A DNA stretch of 64,000 nt, from assembly GCA_036494675.1 (NCBI GenBank), contig DASXOA010000073.1, positions 1 to 64,000 on the forward strand, read 5' to 3'. A program made the translations under genes and the position numbers. How positions within the stretch are numbered: position 1 is the stretch's first letter; every line of letters begins with the position of its first letter. Positions 34,286-43,556 of this stretch are shown here, piece by piece. A model generated the notes under the pieces. That model had not been told where the DNA came from. It worked only from the letters and a program-made list of their open reading frames with translations, and searched no databases. Origin of the DNA: Rugosimonospora sp036494675 (lineage in GTDB: Bacteria; Actinomycetota; Actinomycetes; Mycobacteriales; Micromonosporaceae).

Positions 34286-35518
34286 ATGGCGACACGTACC
34301 GAGTCGGGCGGCGGGTTCCGCCGGCTGTACCGCGGCGAGACCCGGATCGACTTCATCGGTCAGCGCAAGAAGTGGTACGCGGTGTCGGCGGTGATCATCC
34401 TGATCTGCATCGCCAGCATCATCTTCCGCGGCTTCAACTGGGGCATCGACTTCAAGGGTGGCGACCAGTTCCAGATCCCGGTCAAGCCCGGCACCTCGCT
34501 GTCGCAGGTGCGCTCGTCGGTCGAGGGCACCGGTGTCGCGGTATCCAGCGTGCAGACCGCGGGCGCCGGTAAGGCCGAGAGCTACGTCATCAGGACCCAG
34601 AAGCTGACCGACGCGCAGCGCGACAACGCCGAGACGGCGCTCGCCAAGTCCGCGCAGGTGACCCAGAACCAGATCAACAACACCGAGGTCAGTTCGTCCT
34701 GGGGCAGCGAGGTCACGAACAAGGCGATCCTCGCGTTGATCGTGTTCCTGGCCGCGGTGAGCCTGTTCATGGGCTTCCGGTTCCGGGACGCCAAGGCGTC
34801 GGGGGCGGCGGTCCTGGCGCTGTTCCACGACCTGATCCTGACCGCCGGTGTCTACTCATTGATCCACTTTGAGGTGACTCCGGGTACGGTCGTCGGCCTG
34901 CTGACCATCCTCGGTTATTCGCTGTATGACACCGTCGTCGTGTTCGACAAGGTGGACGAGAACACCAGGGGCATCCTGGGCACGTCCCGCCACACCTTCG
35001 GCGAGGCGGCCAACCTGGCGGTCAACCAGACGCTGATGCGGTCGATCAACACCTCGTTGATCGGTCTGCTGCCGGTCGCCGGCCTGCTGTTCATCGGCGC
35101 CGGCCTGCTGGGCGTGGGTACGCTCGAGGACCTGGCGCTGGTGCTGTTCGTCGGTATGATCACCGGCGCGTACTCCTCGCTGTTCCTGGCCACCCCGTGG
35201 CTGGTCGACTTCAAGCTGTTCGACCTGCGCTACCGCAACCACACCAACCGGGTGCTGAACAAGCGGGCGGCCGACGCCAAGTCGGCGGCGAACAAGGCGG
35301 CGGTGGCGGCACCGGCGAGCCGGTCGAAGGGCTCGAAGGCGCCGGCCGATGCCGACGACACCGCCACGGCCGACGAGGAGTCCGAGGTGCCGGTGGACGC
35401 GCTGGCCGGTGCCGCGCCGCGGACGGGAGCCAAGCCGGCCACCGGCAAGCGTCCGGCCGCGACCCGACCGGGTGCGAGCCGGTCCGGCCGATCCGGTGGC
35501 GGCAAGCGCCGGCATTGA
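34286..35518 (+). CDS. secF: Protein translocase subunit SecF
   Basis: A 410-residue partner of SecD. Membrane segment 1 is near residues 32-48 and is followed by FNWGIDFKGGDQFQIP, the family mark; the RND segments include GYSLYDTVVVFDKVDENTRG and the Asn-Gln-Thr run NLAVNQTLMRSINTS. The last 95 residues are a disordered Ala/Lys/Ser/Arg-rich cytoplasmic tail ending SGGGKRRH, which could bind nucleic acid or ribosomes (inference only). Its stop lies inside a 20-bp exact tandem duplication. Confidence 0.95.
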   Translation: MATRTESGGGFRRLYRGETRIDFIGQRKKWYAVSAVIILICIASIIFRGFNWGIDFKGGDQFQIPVKPGTSLSQVRSSVEGTGVAVSSVQTAGAGKAESYVIRTQKLTDAQRDNAETALAKSAQVTQNQINNTEVSSSWGSEVTNKAILALIVFLAAVSLFMGFRFRDAKASGAAVLALFHDLILTAGVYSLIHFEVTPGTVVGLLTILGYSLYDTVVVFDKVDENTRGILGTSRHTFGEAANLAVNQTLMRSINTSLIGLLPVAGLLFIGAGLLGVGTLEDLALVLFVGMITGAYSSLFLATPWLVDFKLFDLRYRNHTNRVLNKRAADAKSAANKAAVAAPASRSKGSKAPADADDTATADEESEVPVDALAGAAPRTGAKPATGKRPAATRPGASRSGRSGGGKRRH

Positions 35519-35548
35519 GCGGGTGGAACCGGCATTGAGCGGGTGGAA
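35509..35548 (+). repeat. Exact 20-bp tandem duplication spanning the secF stop
   Basis: CCGGCATTGAGCGGGTGGAA occurs twice with no gap, at 35509-35528 and 35529-35548. The secF TGA (35516-35518) lies in the first copy, and a possible apt start (GTG 35543) in the second. Confidence 0.9.
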
Positions 35549-35566
35549 GCGGAGCCAGCGTTGACG

Positions 35567-36112
35567 ATGGTTGAGGGCGACGGCGGCGACGCCGTCGCCA
35601 AGCTGGTCGCGGAGCGGGTCCTCGACGTACCGGACTTTCCCCAGGCCGGCGTCGTGTTCAAGGACCTGTCCCCGTTGTTCGCCGACGGGACGAGCTTCCG
35701 CGGGGTGATCGACGGCATTCTGGAGCACTACGGCCGGGATGCCTTCGACGTGGTGGCCGGGATCGAGGCGCGGGGGTTCGTGATCGCGGCCGCGGTGGCA
35801 TACGCGGCCGGGGTCGGGGTGGTCCCGGTGCGTAAGGCCGGCAAGCTGCCCCGGCAGGTGCTCTCCGCCTCGTACGAGTTGGAGTACGGCGAGGCCGTCC
35901 TGGAGGTGCACGCCGACGCGTTCGTCGCCGGGCAGCGGGTACTCGTCGTCGACGATGTCCTGGCCACCGGGGGTACGGCGGAGGCTACGCTGGGTCTGGT
36001 GGAGCGGGCCGGGGGCGACGTGATCGGCTTCACGGTGCTGCTGGAGTTGGCCTTCCTGGGGGGCCGCAAGCGATTGGCCGGACGTCCGGTTCATGCCCTT
36101 CTGACGGTGTGA
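35567..36112 (+). CDS. apt: Adenine phosphoribosyltransferase
   Basis: A 181-residue purine-salvage enzyme that joins adenine and PRPP to give AMP. DFPQAGVVFKDLSPLFADG opens the fold, and the PRPP-binding loop is VLVVDDVLATGGTAEAT. The ATG at 35567 is taken; a TTG at 35561 has better ribosome-site spacing (GGAG 6 nt upstream), and a GTG at 35543 is possible. It lies between secF and rel, as in mycobacteria. Confidence 0.93.
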   Translation: MVEGDGGDAVAKLVAERVLDVPDFPQAGVVFKDLSPLFADGTSFRGVIDGILEHYGRDAFDVVAGIEARGFVIAAAVAYAAGVGVVPVRKAGKLPRQVLSASYELEYGEAVLEVHADAFVAGQRVLVVDDVLATGGTAEATLGLVERAGGDVIGFTVLLELAFLGGRKRLAGRPVHALLTV

Positions 36113-36173
36113 CCTGCGTCTGGTGGGGGAGAACCGCCGGGTGTACGCGGGTCTGATCGCGGCCCGCGACGGG

Positions 36174-36179
36174 TAGCAT
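36174..36179 (+). promoter_or_regulatory. -10 hexamer TAGCAT upstream of rel
   Basis: TAGCAT would start transcription near 36186, leaving a short leader with GGAG at 36205-36208, 6 nt before GTG 36215. It supports the 36215 start. Confidence 0.4.
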
Positions 36180-36214
36180 TGCCTATCTCAGCCGGCGAGA
36201 TGAGGGAGCGGCCA

Positions 36215-38674
36215 GTGTCGAGCGACGTGGCGTCTCCGGCCGAGGGCGCCGATGACGTACGCACGCGGGAGGCTGCCGTCAGCACGGCCGACGCGGTGGA
36301 TGACCGGGCCGGCGCGATCGTTCCCTTCCCGAACGGCGGCGTCAGCACGGCCGTGCGCAACACCGCCGTACGCAGCGCGGGCGGCGAGGACTCCGGCGGG
36401 CTGCCGCTGGCCCTGTCCAGCGCCCCGACCGGCCGGCGGGTGCGGGCCCGGCTCGCCCGGTTCAACGCGCCGTGGCAGACCCAGCAGATCAGCGAGGTGC
36501 TCGAACCGCTGATCGCGGTGCACAAGGCCAGCCATCCCAAGGCGGACATCCGGCTGCTCCAGCGGGCGTACGAGACGGCCGCACAGTGGCACAGCGGGCA
36601 GTACCGCAAGTCCGGCGACCCCTACATCACCCACCCGCTGGCGGTCGCCACCCAACTGGCCGATCTGGGCATGGACACCACCACGCTGGTCGCCGCGCTG
36701 CTGCACGACACCATCGAGGACACGGACTACACGCTCGACCAGATGCGCGTCGACTTCGACGGTGAGGTCGCGCTGCTCGTCGACGGCGTGACCAAGCTGG
36801 ACAAGGTCAAGTTGGGCGACGCGGCCAAGGCGGAGACGATCCGCAAGATGGTCGTGGCGATGGCGAAGGACCCCCGGGTACTGGTCATCAAGCTGGCCGA
36901 CCGGCTGCACAACATGCGTACCCTGACCTTCCTGCCCCGGCCCAAGCAGGAGCAGAAGGCCAAGGAGACGCTGGAGATCCTGGCTCCGCTGGCCCACCGG
37001 CTCGGCATGAACACGATCAAGTGGGAGCTGGAGGATCTGGCGTTCGGCACGCTGTTCCCGAAGAAGTTCGAGGAGATCAACCGGCTGATCAACGAGCACG
37101 CGCCACAGCGCGACGCGTTGCTGCGGCAGGTGACCCAGCGGGTCGCCGTCGACCTGCGCAACTCGAAGATCAAGGCGGAGACGACCGGCCGGCCGAAGCA
37201 CCTGTACTCGATCTACCAGAAGATGATCAGCCGCAGCCGGGAGTTCGCGGAGATCTACGACCTGGTCGGGGTGCGGATCCTGGTCGACACGGTGCGCGAC
37301 TGCTACGCGGCGCTGGGCGTCATCCACGCCAACTGGCAGCCGGTGCCGGGCCGGTTCAAGGACTACATCGCGATGCCGAAGTTCAACATGTACCAGTCGC
37401 TGCACACCACGGTGATCGGGCCGAACGGCAAGCCGGTGGAGATGCAGATCCGTACGAACGCGATGCACCGCACCGCGGAGTACGGCATCGCGGCGCACTG
37501 GCGGTACAAGGAGAACAAGGCCCTGACGATCGTCGGGCCGCCGGCGCACATCGACGAGATGACCTGGCTGCGCCAGTTGCTGGACTGGCAGCGGGAGGCG
37601 AGCGACCCGAGCGAGTTCCTCGACGCGCTGCGCTTCGACCTGTCCAGCCAGGAGGTGTACGTCTTCACGCCCAAGGGCGACGTGGTGGCGCTGCCGACCG
37701 GTTCCACGCCGGTCGACTTCGCGTACGCGGTGCACACCGACGTCGGCCACAAGTGCATCGGGGCGCGGGTCAACGGCAAGCTGGTACCGCTGGAGTCCGC
37801 GCTGTCCAACGGCGACGTGATCGAGATCTTCACGTCCAAGTCGGAGAGCGCCGGGCCGACGCAGGACTGGCTGGGCTTCGTCAAGAGCCCCCGGGCCCGC
37901 ACCAAGATCCGGCAGTACTTCAACAAGGAACGGCGCGAGGAGGCGATCGAGGCCGGCAAGGAGGCGATCACCAAGGCCATGCGCAAGCAGGGCCTGCCGC
38001 TGCAGCGGATGCTGACCGCCGAGACGCTGATGACGATCGCCCGCGAACTGCACCTGGCCGACGTCGCGTCGCTGTACGCGGCGGTGGGGGAGAGCCAGGT
38101 CTCGGCGCAGACCGTGGTGTCCAGGCTGGTCGCCGCGTACGGCGGCGAAGAGGGCGCGGTCGAGGACATCGCCGAGACCGCGGTCGCGACCCGGCCGCCC
38201 CGGGCACGGGGTGCCGCCTACGATCCGGGCGTCGTCGTGGTCGGCGTCTCCGATGTGTGGATCAAGCTGGCCCGGTGCTGCACGCCGGTACCGCCGGACG
38301 CGATCTACGGCTTCGTCACCCGTACCGGCGGGGTCAGCGTGCACCGCGATGACTGCGTGAACTCCGGTGATCTGAGGAGCCAGCCGGAGCGCATCGTCGA
38401 GGTGACCTGGAAGCCGACCAGCGCGTCCTCGTTCCTGGTCGCTATCCAGGTGGAGGCGCTGGACCGGCACAAGCTGCTCGCCGACGTGACCCGGGTGCTG
38501 TCCGAGGAGCGGGTGAACATCCTGTCCGCGTCGGTGACCACCACCCGGGACCGGGTCGCGGTCAGCAAGTTCAGCTTCGAGATGGCCGACCCGAAGCACC
38601 TCGGGCACCTGCTCGGGGCGGTACGCAAGGTGGACGGCGTGTACGACGCCTACCGGGTCACCTCGGGCACCTGA
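36215..38674 (+). CDS. rel: Bifunctional (p)ppGpp synthetase/hydrolase Rel
   Basis: An 819-residue stringent-response enzyme that makes and destroys (p)ppGpp. In order: an HD hydrolase domain (ITHPLAVATQLADLGMDTTT, then HDTIEDTD), a synthetase domain with RFKDYIAMPKFNMYQSLHTT, a TGS domain (VYVFTPKGDVVALPTGSTPV), a zinc-finger region with CCTPVPPD, and a C-terminal ACT domain. The first 75 residues are a variable disordered lead. Upstream starts at 36200 and 36179 are possible; GTG 36215 has the best ribosome site. The gene may have its own promoter. Confidence 0.95.
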   Translation: MSSDVASPAEGADDVRTREAAVSTADAVDDRAGAIVPFPNGGVSTAVRNTAVRSAGGEDSGGLPLALSSAPTGRRVRARLARFNAPWQTQQISEVLEPLIAVHKASHPKADIRLLQRAYETAAQWHSGQYRKSGDPYITHPLAVATQLADLGMDTTTLVAALLHDTIEDTDYTLDQMRVDFDGEVALLVDGVTKLDKVKLGDAAKAETIRKMVVAMAKDPRVLVIKLADRLHNMRTLTFLPRPKQEQKAKETLEILAPLAHRLGMNTIKWELEDLAFGTLFPKKFEEINRLINEHAPQRDALLRQVTQRVAVDLRNSKIKAETTGRPKHLYSIYQKMISRSREFAEIYDLVGVRILVDTVRDCYAALGVIHANWQPVPGRFKDYIAMPKFNMYQSLHTTVIGPNGKPVEMQIRTNAMHRTAEYGIAAHWRYKENKALTIVGPPAHIDEMTWLRQLLDWQREASDPSEFLDALRFDLSSQEVYVFTPKGDVVALPTGSTPVDFAYAVHTDVGHKCIGARVNGKLVPLESALSNGDVIEIFTSKSESAGPTQDWLGFVKSPRARTKIRQYFNKERREEAIEAGKEAITKAMRKQGLPLQRMLTAETLMTIARELHLADVASLYAAVGESQVSAQTVVSRLVAAYGGEEGAVEDIAETAVATRPPRARGAAYDPGVVVVGVSDVWIKLARCCTPVPPDAIYGFVTRTGGVSVHRDDCVNSGDLRSQPERIVEVTWKPTSASSFLVAIQVEALDRHKLLADVTRVLSEERVNILSASVTTTRDRVAVSKFSFEMADPKHLGHLLGAVRKVDGVYDAYRVTSGT

Positions 38675-38747
38675 GCCCGACCGCGGATCCGGGGCCGCCG
38701 CGCGGACCGGACCTAGGCAGGAACGGCGGCGACGTACCCAGAGACGC

Positions 38748-38779
38748 AGAAAGGGCCCCGGGTGACCGGGGCCCTTTCT
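38748..38779. terminator. Bidirectional hairpin terminator between rel and the cyclophilin genes
   Basis: A perfect 14-bp stem (38748-38761 with 38766-38779) has a GTGA loop. AGAAA and TTTCT at its ends give a T run in both directions, so it can stop rel and the convergent cyclophilin operon. Confidence 0.9.
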
Positions 38780-38795
38780 CGTGCCGTTTGTCCGG

Positions 38796-39740
38796 TCAGG
38801 AAGCGGCGGACGGTGCCGTGCTGCTCGACGGCGCCGTGCTTCCGGACGCCGCTGGCGCCGGGCTCGCCGAGGCGCCCTGCACCGGGCCGGCGGTGACGGT
38901 GTTGAAGGTCAGCTTCATCTTCGGGTGGCCGCCGCCGGGGCCCTGCGAGCCGTCCGGGCCGGGGCTGGCGAACGCCCCGTCGTCGCCGGCCGCTCCGACC
39001 TTCGACGCGATGTCGAGGCCCTGGGTCACCTTGCCCCAGACCGTGTACGAGGCAGGCAGGTCGGTGTCGCCGAAGACGATGAAGAACTGGCTGCCGTTGG
39101 TGCCCGGCTGGCCCGTGTTCGCCATGGCCACCACGCCGGCCGGGTAGGCGGGCCGCTGGCCGGTGGGCAGGTTCTCGTCGGCGAAGTTGTAGGTCGGGCC
39201 GCCCTGACCCGTACCCGACGGGTCGCCGCACTGCAGCAGGTGCGTGTCGCCGGTGTTGAGCAGCCGGTGGCAGGACGAGCCGTCGAAGAACTTCTTGCTG
39301 GCCAGGTACGCGAAGCTCGCCGAGGTGCACGGCGCGTGGGTCAGGTCCATCTGGATGACGATGGGGCCCAGGTTGGTGTTCAGGGTGAGGTTCTGGGTGC
39401 CGGAGCGCGGCTCACCGCTGGTCGGCGGGGTACCGACGTTCTTGAGGTCCGGGTTCGCCGGCTGGGCCGGGGAAGCGCTCGGATTCGGGCTGGGGGTCCA
39501 GGCGCACGCGGCGGCGGCGGCGGTGGCCGAGGCCGCGGCGGTGGGGCTGGGCTTCTTCTTGCCACCGGTGACGGCGAACACGATGACCACCGCGACGACG
39601 ACCACCACCACGGCCAGCGACGCCGACAGGATCGCGTACCCCCGCCGGCGGCGCACTGCCGCGGCCTGTTGCCGCTCGGCCATTTCCCGTTCGAGACGGG
39701 CCCGCGCGGCCGCGCGCTGCCGATCTTTGAGCGACGTCAC
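38796..39740 (-). CDS. Membrane-anchored cyclophilin-type peptidyl-prolyl isomerase (second of pair)
   Basis: A 314-residue protein: a basic cytoplasmic lead (residues 1-34), one membrane segment (ILSASLAVVVVVVAVVIVFAVTG), a Pro/Ser linker, then a cyclophilin domain (about 110-290) with GTNGSQFFIVFGDT as the active-site stretch. Such proteins isomerise Xaa-Pro bonds of exported proteins outside the membrane. The M. tuberculosis gene here is ppiB. It follows the first cyclophilin gene by 43 bp, making a two-gene operon of diverged duplicates. The Ser/Ala/Pro tail has TAPSSSTAPSAAS. Confidence 0.9.
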   Translation of the reverse strand: MTSLKDRQRAAARARLEREMAERQQAAAVRRRRGYAILSASLAVVVVVVAVVIVFAVTGGKKKPSPTAAASATAAAAACAWTPSPNPSASPAQPANPDLKNVGTPPTSGEPRSGTQNLTLNTNLGPIVIQMDLTHAPCTSASFAYLASKKFFDGSSCHRLLNTGDTHLLQCGDPSGTGQGGPTYNFADENLPTGQRPAYPAGVVAMANTGQPGTNGSQFFIVFGDTDLPASYTVWGKVTQGLDIASKVGAAGDDGAFASPGPDGSQGPGGGHPKMKLTFNTVTAGPVQGASASPAPAASGSTAPSSSTAPSAAS

Positions 39741-39783
39741 GGTCTGACAACCTTCCGGATCATGATCTTCTGGACTGGCGCGG

Positions 39784-40752
39784 TCACGAGTTCCCGGCCG
39801 CGGACGCTGAGGTGGTGGGGCTGGCCGCCGGCGACCCGCTCGCGCCGGTGCTCGGCGCCGCCGAGGCGGGCTTGGAGACCGTGAGCGTCTGGATCGTGAC
39901 GGTGGTCTTCGGCTTGCCGTCGGTGGTCGCCTTGCCGTTCGTGTCCACGGCGCCGCCCGCGGCGATCTTGTTGACCACGTCCATGCCGGAGGCGACCGTG
40001 CCGATGATCGTGTACTGCGGGTTGAGCGGGGTGTCCTTGTACACGATGAAGAACTGGCTGCCGTTGGTGTCGGGTGCGGAGTTCCACAGCGCGACCGTGC
40101 CGGCCGGGTAGACCACCGGGGTCGCCGCCGAACTGGCGCTGGGATCCGGGCTCGCCGTGGCGCTGGCGCTCGGGTCGGCCGCCGCGCTGGGGGACGCCGC
40201 CGCGCTCGGGGACGCGCTGGCCGGTGGGGCGGTCGGCAGGTACTCGTCGGCGAACGTGTAAGCCGGGCCGCCGGTGCCGTCGCCCTTCGGGTCGCCGCAG
40301 GTCAGCAGGTACTTGCCGCTGGTGACGAGCCGGCTGCACGTGGTGTTGTTGAAGAAGTTCTTGCCGGCCAGGTAGGAGAAGCTGGACGCGGCGCACGGGG
40401 ACTTGCTCAGGTCGAGGCTGACCGTCACCGCGCCCTGGTTCGTGGTGATCGTCATGTTCTCGGAGCCAGTGCGCGGCTCGCCCTTGGTCGGCGGCATGCC
40501 GACGTTGGTCAGCGCCTGGGTGTTGGGCGGGGTGTTCCAGCCGCAGGTGTCCGCGGCCACCTTCGGCTTCGGCTTGCCGGAGAAGACCCCGCCGGCGAAC
40601 AGGCCGATCACCACGGCGACCACGACCACCAGACCGACCGCGAGCCCGGCCTGGACCTGCCGGTTGCGGCGGGTCCGGGCATAGCGTCGGGCCTGCTGGC
40701 GCTCGATCTTTGCGCGGGCGAGCTTGCGCTGGCGGGACTTACTGGAGGCCAC
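39784..40752 (-). CDS. Membrane-anchored cyclophilin-type peptidyl-prolyl isomerase (first of pair)
   Basis: A 322-residue protein built like its neighbour: basic lead, a membrane segment near residues 35-57, then a cyclophilin domain with TNGSQFFIVYKDT. A Ser/Ala/Pro/Asp insert (PSAAASPSAAADPSASA) interrupts the domain near residues 180-210. The two share NVGxPPTxGEPRTGSxN and the LxCGDP loop, so they come from one duplication. The GTG start has GAGGGGGAG 6-8 nt upstream. Confidence 0.9.
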   Translation of the reverse strand: MASSKSRQRKLARAKIERQQARRYARTRRNRQVQAGLAVGLVVVVAVVIGLFAGGVFSGKPKPKVAADTCGWNTPPNTQALTNVGMPPTKGEPRTGSENMTITTNQGAVTVSLDLSKSPCAASSFSYLAGKNFFNNTTCSRLVTSGKYLLTCGDPKGDGTGGPAYTFADEYLPTAPPASASPSAAASPSAAADPSASATASPDPSASSAATPVVYPAGTVALWNSAPDTNGSQFFIVYKDTPLNPQYTIIGTVASGMDVVNKIAAGGAVDTNGKATTDGKPKTTVTIQTLTVSKPASAAPSTGASGSPAASPTTSASAAGNS

Positions 40753-40951
40753 GAAGTGCTCCCCCTCCGACTATCACGGTGGCGGTCTGTTTTGCGACGC
40801 TGGCGTGTGCCACACCACACGCCCGCCAGAGTGTACGGGCAAACATGCCCTTCCGGGTGGGGCAGGTTAACCAACTGTGACCGACATTTGAGGCATTGAC
40901 CAGCTCCACTCACCTTTACCTGGGCGATTCCCGCCGCGCGACGCCGCCCGA

Positions 40952-40957
40952 TAGGCT
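40952..40957 (+). promoter_or_regulatory. -10 hexamer TAGGCT of leaderless MBL-fold gene
   Basis: TAGGCT ends 6 nt before the ATG at 40964. Upstream, at 40802-40823, an 8-bp stem (GGCGTGTG/CACACGCC) of unknown role lies in the divergent region. Confidence 0.5.
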
Positions 40958-40963
40958 CGACTG

Positions 40964-41695
40964 ATGTTCGTGGCCGCCATACCCGCGCAGGCATTCGAGA
41001 CGAACTGCTACGTCGTCGCGCGGAGCGAGGGCGAGCAGTGTGTGGTGATTGATCCCGGTATCGGGGTAATCGATCAGCTCGACGACCTCCTTGCCGAGCA
41101 CCGGCTGCGCCCGGCCGCGGTCGTCCTGACCCACGGCCACCTCGACCACACCTTCTCCGTCGCCCCGGTCTGCGGTGCGCGCGGGATCACCGCGTACGTG
41201 CACCCGTCCGACCGCGAACTGCTCGCCGACCCGGCCAAGGGGCTGTCCGCGGACATGACGGCCCTGTTCGGTGGCCGGCTGCCCTACGCCGAGCCCGAGG
41301 ACGTGGCCCCCCTGCGCGACGGCGCGCCGCTGTCCCTGGCCGGGCTGGAGTTGACCGTCGACCACGCGCCGGGCCATACCGGCGGGTCGGTGCTGCTGCG
41401 CACCCCGGGAGCCGTCGCGCTGAGCGGCCCGGTCCGGGTGACGGAGCGCGAGTCGACGCTGTGCTTCAGCGGCGACGTGCTCTTCGCGGGGTCCATCGGG
41501 CGCACCGACCTGCCGGGCGGCGACCACTCGGCGATGCTGGCGAGCCTGCGCGACAAGGTGCTGCCGCTGGCCGACGATACGGTCGTACTGCCAGGCCACG
41601 GACCGTCGACCACCATCGGCCGCGAGCGGGCCAGCAACCCCTACCTGCAGGACCTGGGGACCCAGACCGCCGCGGCCCCCAACCGAGGCTGGTAA
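40964..41695 (+). CDS. MBL-fold metallo-hydrolase, glyoxalase II-like
   Basis: A 243-residue metallo-beta-lactamase-fold hydrolase. The metal-binding motif is THGHLDHTFSV near residues 49-59, with DHAPGHTGGSV, CFSGDVLFAGSIGRTDLPGG and LPGHGPSTTIGRE completing the ligand set. It fits the glyoxalase-II-like group; M. tuberculosis has Rv2581c in this place. The substrate is a thioester or similar, not proven. A ~14-residue insert between LLRTPG and TLCFSGD is seen. hisS follows after 8 nt. Confidence 0.9.
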   Translation: MFVAAIPAQAFETNCYVVARSEGEQCVVIDPGIGVIDQLDDLLAEHRLRPAAVVLTHGHLDHTFSVAPVCGARGITAYVHPSDRELLADPAKGLSADMTALFGGRLPYAEPEDVAPLRDGAPLSLAGLELTVDHAPGHTGGSVLLRTPGAVALSGPVRVTERESTLCFSGDVLFAGSIGRTDLPGGDHSAMLASLRDKVLPLADDTVVLPGHGPSTTIGRERASNPYLQDLGTQTAAAPNRGW

Positions 41696-41703
41696 CCAAC
41701 CCC

Positions 41704-43029
41704 ATGACCCGACCCACATCGATCTCCGGCTTCCCGGAGTGGCAGCCGGCGCAGCGCATGGTCGAGCAGGACATCCTGGACCGGCTGCGCTCGACGTTCG
41801 AGCTCTACGGCTTCGCGCCACTGGAGACCCGCGCCGTGGAGCCGCTGGACCAGTTGCTACGCAAGGGCGAGACGTCCAAGGAGGTCTACGTGCTGCGCCG
41901 CCTCCAGGCGGAGTCCGGCGCGGGCTCCGAGGACGACGCACTCGGGCTCCACTTCGACCTGACGGTACCTTTTGCTCGGTTTGTTCTTGAGCACGCCGGG
42001 CGGCTGACCTTCCCGTTCCGCCGGTACCAGATCCAGAAGGTCTGGCGGGGCGAGCGCCCGCAGGAGGGTCGCTACCGCGAGTTCCTCCAGGCCGACATCG
42101 ACATCGTCAACCGCGATGAGCTGCCGTTCCACTACGAGGTCGAGATCCCGCTGGTGATCGGGGACGCGCTGCGCGCGTTGCCGATCCCGCCGGTGCGCAT
42201 CCAGGTCAACAACCGCAAGCTGTGTGAGGGCTTCTACCGCGGCCTGGGCCTCGACGATCCGGAGGCGGCGCTACGGGCGATCGACAAGCTGGACAAGGTC
42301 GGCCCCGGGGCGGTCGCGGACCTGCTGATGGCCACGGCCGGAGCCACCCCGGCGCAGGCCGAGGCGTGCCTGGCACTGGCCCGGATCTCCGCCCCCGACG
42401 CGTCGTTCGCCGACGCGGTCACGGCGCTGGGAGTCAGCGATCCGCTGCTGGACGAGGGACTGGCCGAGCTGGTCAGGGTCGTCGAGACGGCCCGGGAGCA
42501 CACGCCCGGCCTGCTCGTGGCCGACCTGAAGATCGCGCGGGGGCTGGACTACTACACGGGTACCGTCTACGAGACGCTCATGCTCGGCTACGAGAAGTAC
42601 GGCTCCATCTGCTCCGGCGGGCGCTACGACAACCTGGCCACCGCCGGTGCCGACCGCTTCCCTGGGGTGGGGATCTCGATCGGCGTCTCGCGGATGCTCG
42701 GGCTGCTGTTCGGCGCGGGTGCGCTGGCCGCGTCCCGGCAGGTGCCGACGTGCGTGCTCGTGGCCGTGCCGGACGAGGACTCGCGGCCGGCCTGCGAGCG
42801 CGTCGCGGCCTCGCTGCGCGGTCGGGGGATCGCCACGGAGGTCGCGCCGGGCGCCCAGAAGTACGGCAAGCAGATCCGCTTCGCGGAGCGCCGGGGCATC
42901 CCGTACGTGTGGTTCCTGGATGCCGGGCAGGTCCGGGACATCCGCTCGGGCGAGCAGGTAGACGCGGACGCGGCGAGCTGGATGCCGCCCGCCGAGGACA
43001 TCCGCCCACGGATCCTCGGAGCCTCCTGA
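41704..43029 (+). CDS. hisS: Histidyl-tRNA synthetase
   Basis: A 441-residue class II enzyme charging tRNA-His. Motif 2 region FRRYQIQKVWRGERPQEGRYREF is clear, the histidine-specific loops are GLDYYTGTVYE and CSGGRYDNL, and the anticodon domain ends it. The GERPQEGRYREFLQ loop and QKVWRGE match bacterial HisRS of the actinobacterial type. It follows the MBL-fold gene as in mycobacteria. Its stop starts a 29-bp near-repeat. Confidence 0.96.
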   Translation: MTRPTSISGFPEWQPAQRMVEQDILDRLRSTFELYGFAPLETRAVEPLDQLLRKGETSKEVYVLRRLQAESGAGSEDDALGLHFDLTVPFARFVLEHAGRLTFPFRRYQIQKVWRGERPQEGRYREFLQADIDIVNRDELPFHYEVEIPLVIGDALRALPIPPVRIQVNNRKLCEGFYRGLGLDDPEAALRAIDKLDKVGPGAVADLLMATAGATPAQAEACLALARISAPDASFADAVTALGVSDPLLDEGLAELVRVVETAREHTPGLLVADLKIARGLDYYTGTVYETLMLGYEKYGSICSGGRYDNLATAGADRFPGVGISIGVSRMLGLLFGAGALAASRQVPTCVLVAVPDEDSRPACERVAASLRGRGIATEVAPGAQKYGKQIRFAERRGIPYVWFLDAGQVRDIRSGEQVDADAASWMPPAEDIRPRILGAS

Positions 43030-43075
43030 CCGGCGTCCGGATCCCCGGAGCCCGCTGACCGGCGTCCGGGCGCGG
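43018..43075 (+). repeat. 29-bp near-tandem repeat across the hisS stop
   Basis: GGAGCC..CTGACCGGCGTCC recurs at 43018-43046 and 43047-43075; the first 23 bases match at 21 positions. The hisS stop TGA (43027-43029) lies in the first copy. Confidence 0.75.
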
Positions 43076-43087
43076 CCCGCGTCCGGA

Positions 43088-43471
43088 TCAGGCCTGGCCG
43101 ACCTCGGCCTCCCGGCGGAACTGCATCGCCGACCACTCGCCGTCGATCGAGATCTGCTGGTTGACCGGTCGCCAGCCGGCGATCGCGTCCCGCAGCATGG
43201 CCTGGTCGATGTCCGAGTGGCCGTCGGCCGGGTAGGAGATCCAGACCAGGCCGTCGGCCAGGACCGACGCGACCGCCACCGGGCCGTGCTCCGCCAGCTC
43301 GCCTGGGGTACCGGCGAAGGCGTGCACCACGTCGGCGGGCCGGTGGCGTACCACGGTGGCGCCCGGTGGGAGCCCGCCCACGAGCGTGCCGTAGTCGCCC
43401 GGTGGGTTGATCACGAGTACCGACTGAGCCGGCTTGATGCCGAGCATCTCAGCCACTGAATTCCCCGTCAT
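43088..43471 (-). CDS. Conserved hypothetical protein, DUF3052-like
   Basis: A 127-residue soluble protein with alternating strands and helices (AEMLGIKPAQSVLVINPPGDYG at the start; VHAFAGTPGELAEHGPVAVASVLADG in the middle; DGEWSAMQFR near the end). It resembles DUF3052-type proteins of actinobacteria, a methyltransferase-like fold lacking SAM motifs; the function is unknown. The ATG at 43471 is 7 nt after TAGCCT on the minus strand, so a leaderless start; the frame remains open for 19 more codons. It lies between hisS and aspS on the other strand. Confidence 0.7.
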   Translation of the reverse strand: MTGNSVAEMLGIKPAQSVLVINPPGDYGTLVGGLPPGATVVRHRPADVVHAFAGTPGELAEHGPVAVASVLADGLVWISYPADGHSDIDQAMLRDAIAGWRPVNQQISIDGEWSAMQFRREAEVGQA

Positions 43472-43478
43472 AAGGCTC

Positions 43479-43484
43479 AGGCTA
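43479..43484 (-). promoter_or_regulatory. -10 hexamer TAGCCT of the leaderless DUF3052-like gene
   Basis: On the minus strand TAGCCT ends 7 nt before the ATG at 43471. Confidence 0.45.
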
Positions 43485-43556
43485 AGGGGTGCCACGCCAG
43501 GCGCGCTGGCATGCCTGAGAGAATGCAACCGCAGTACTGACGCCTAAGGAGATCTC

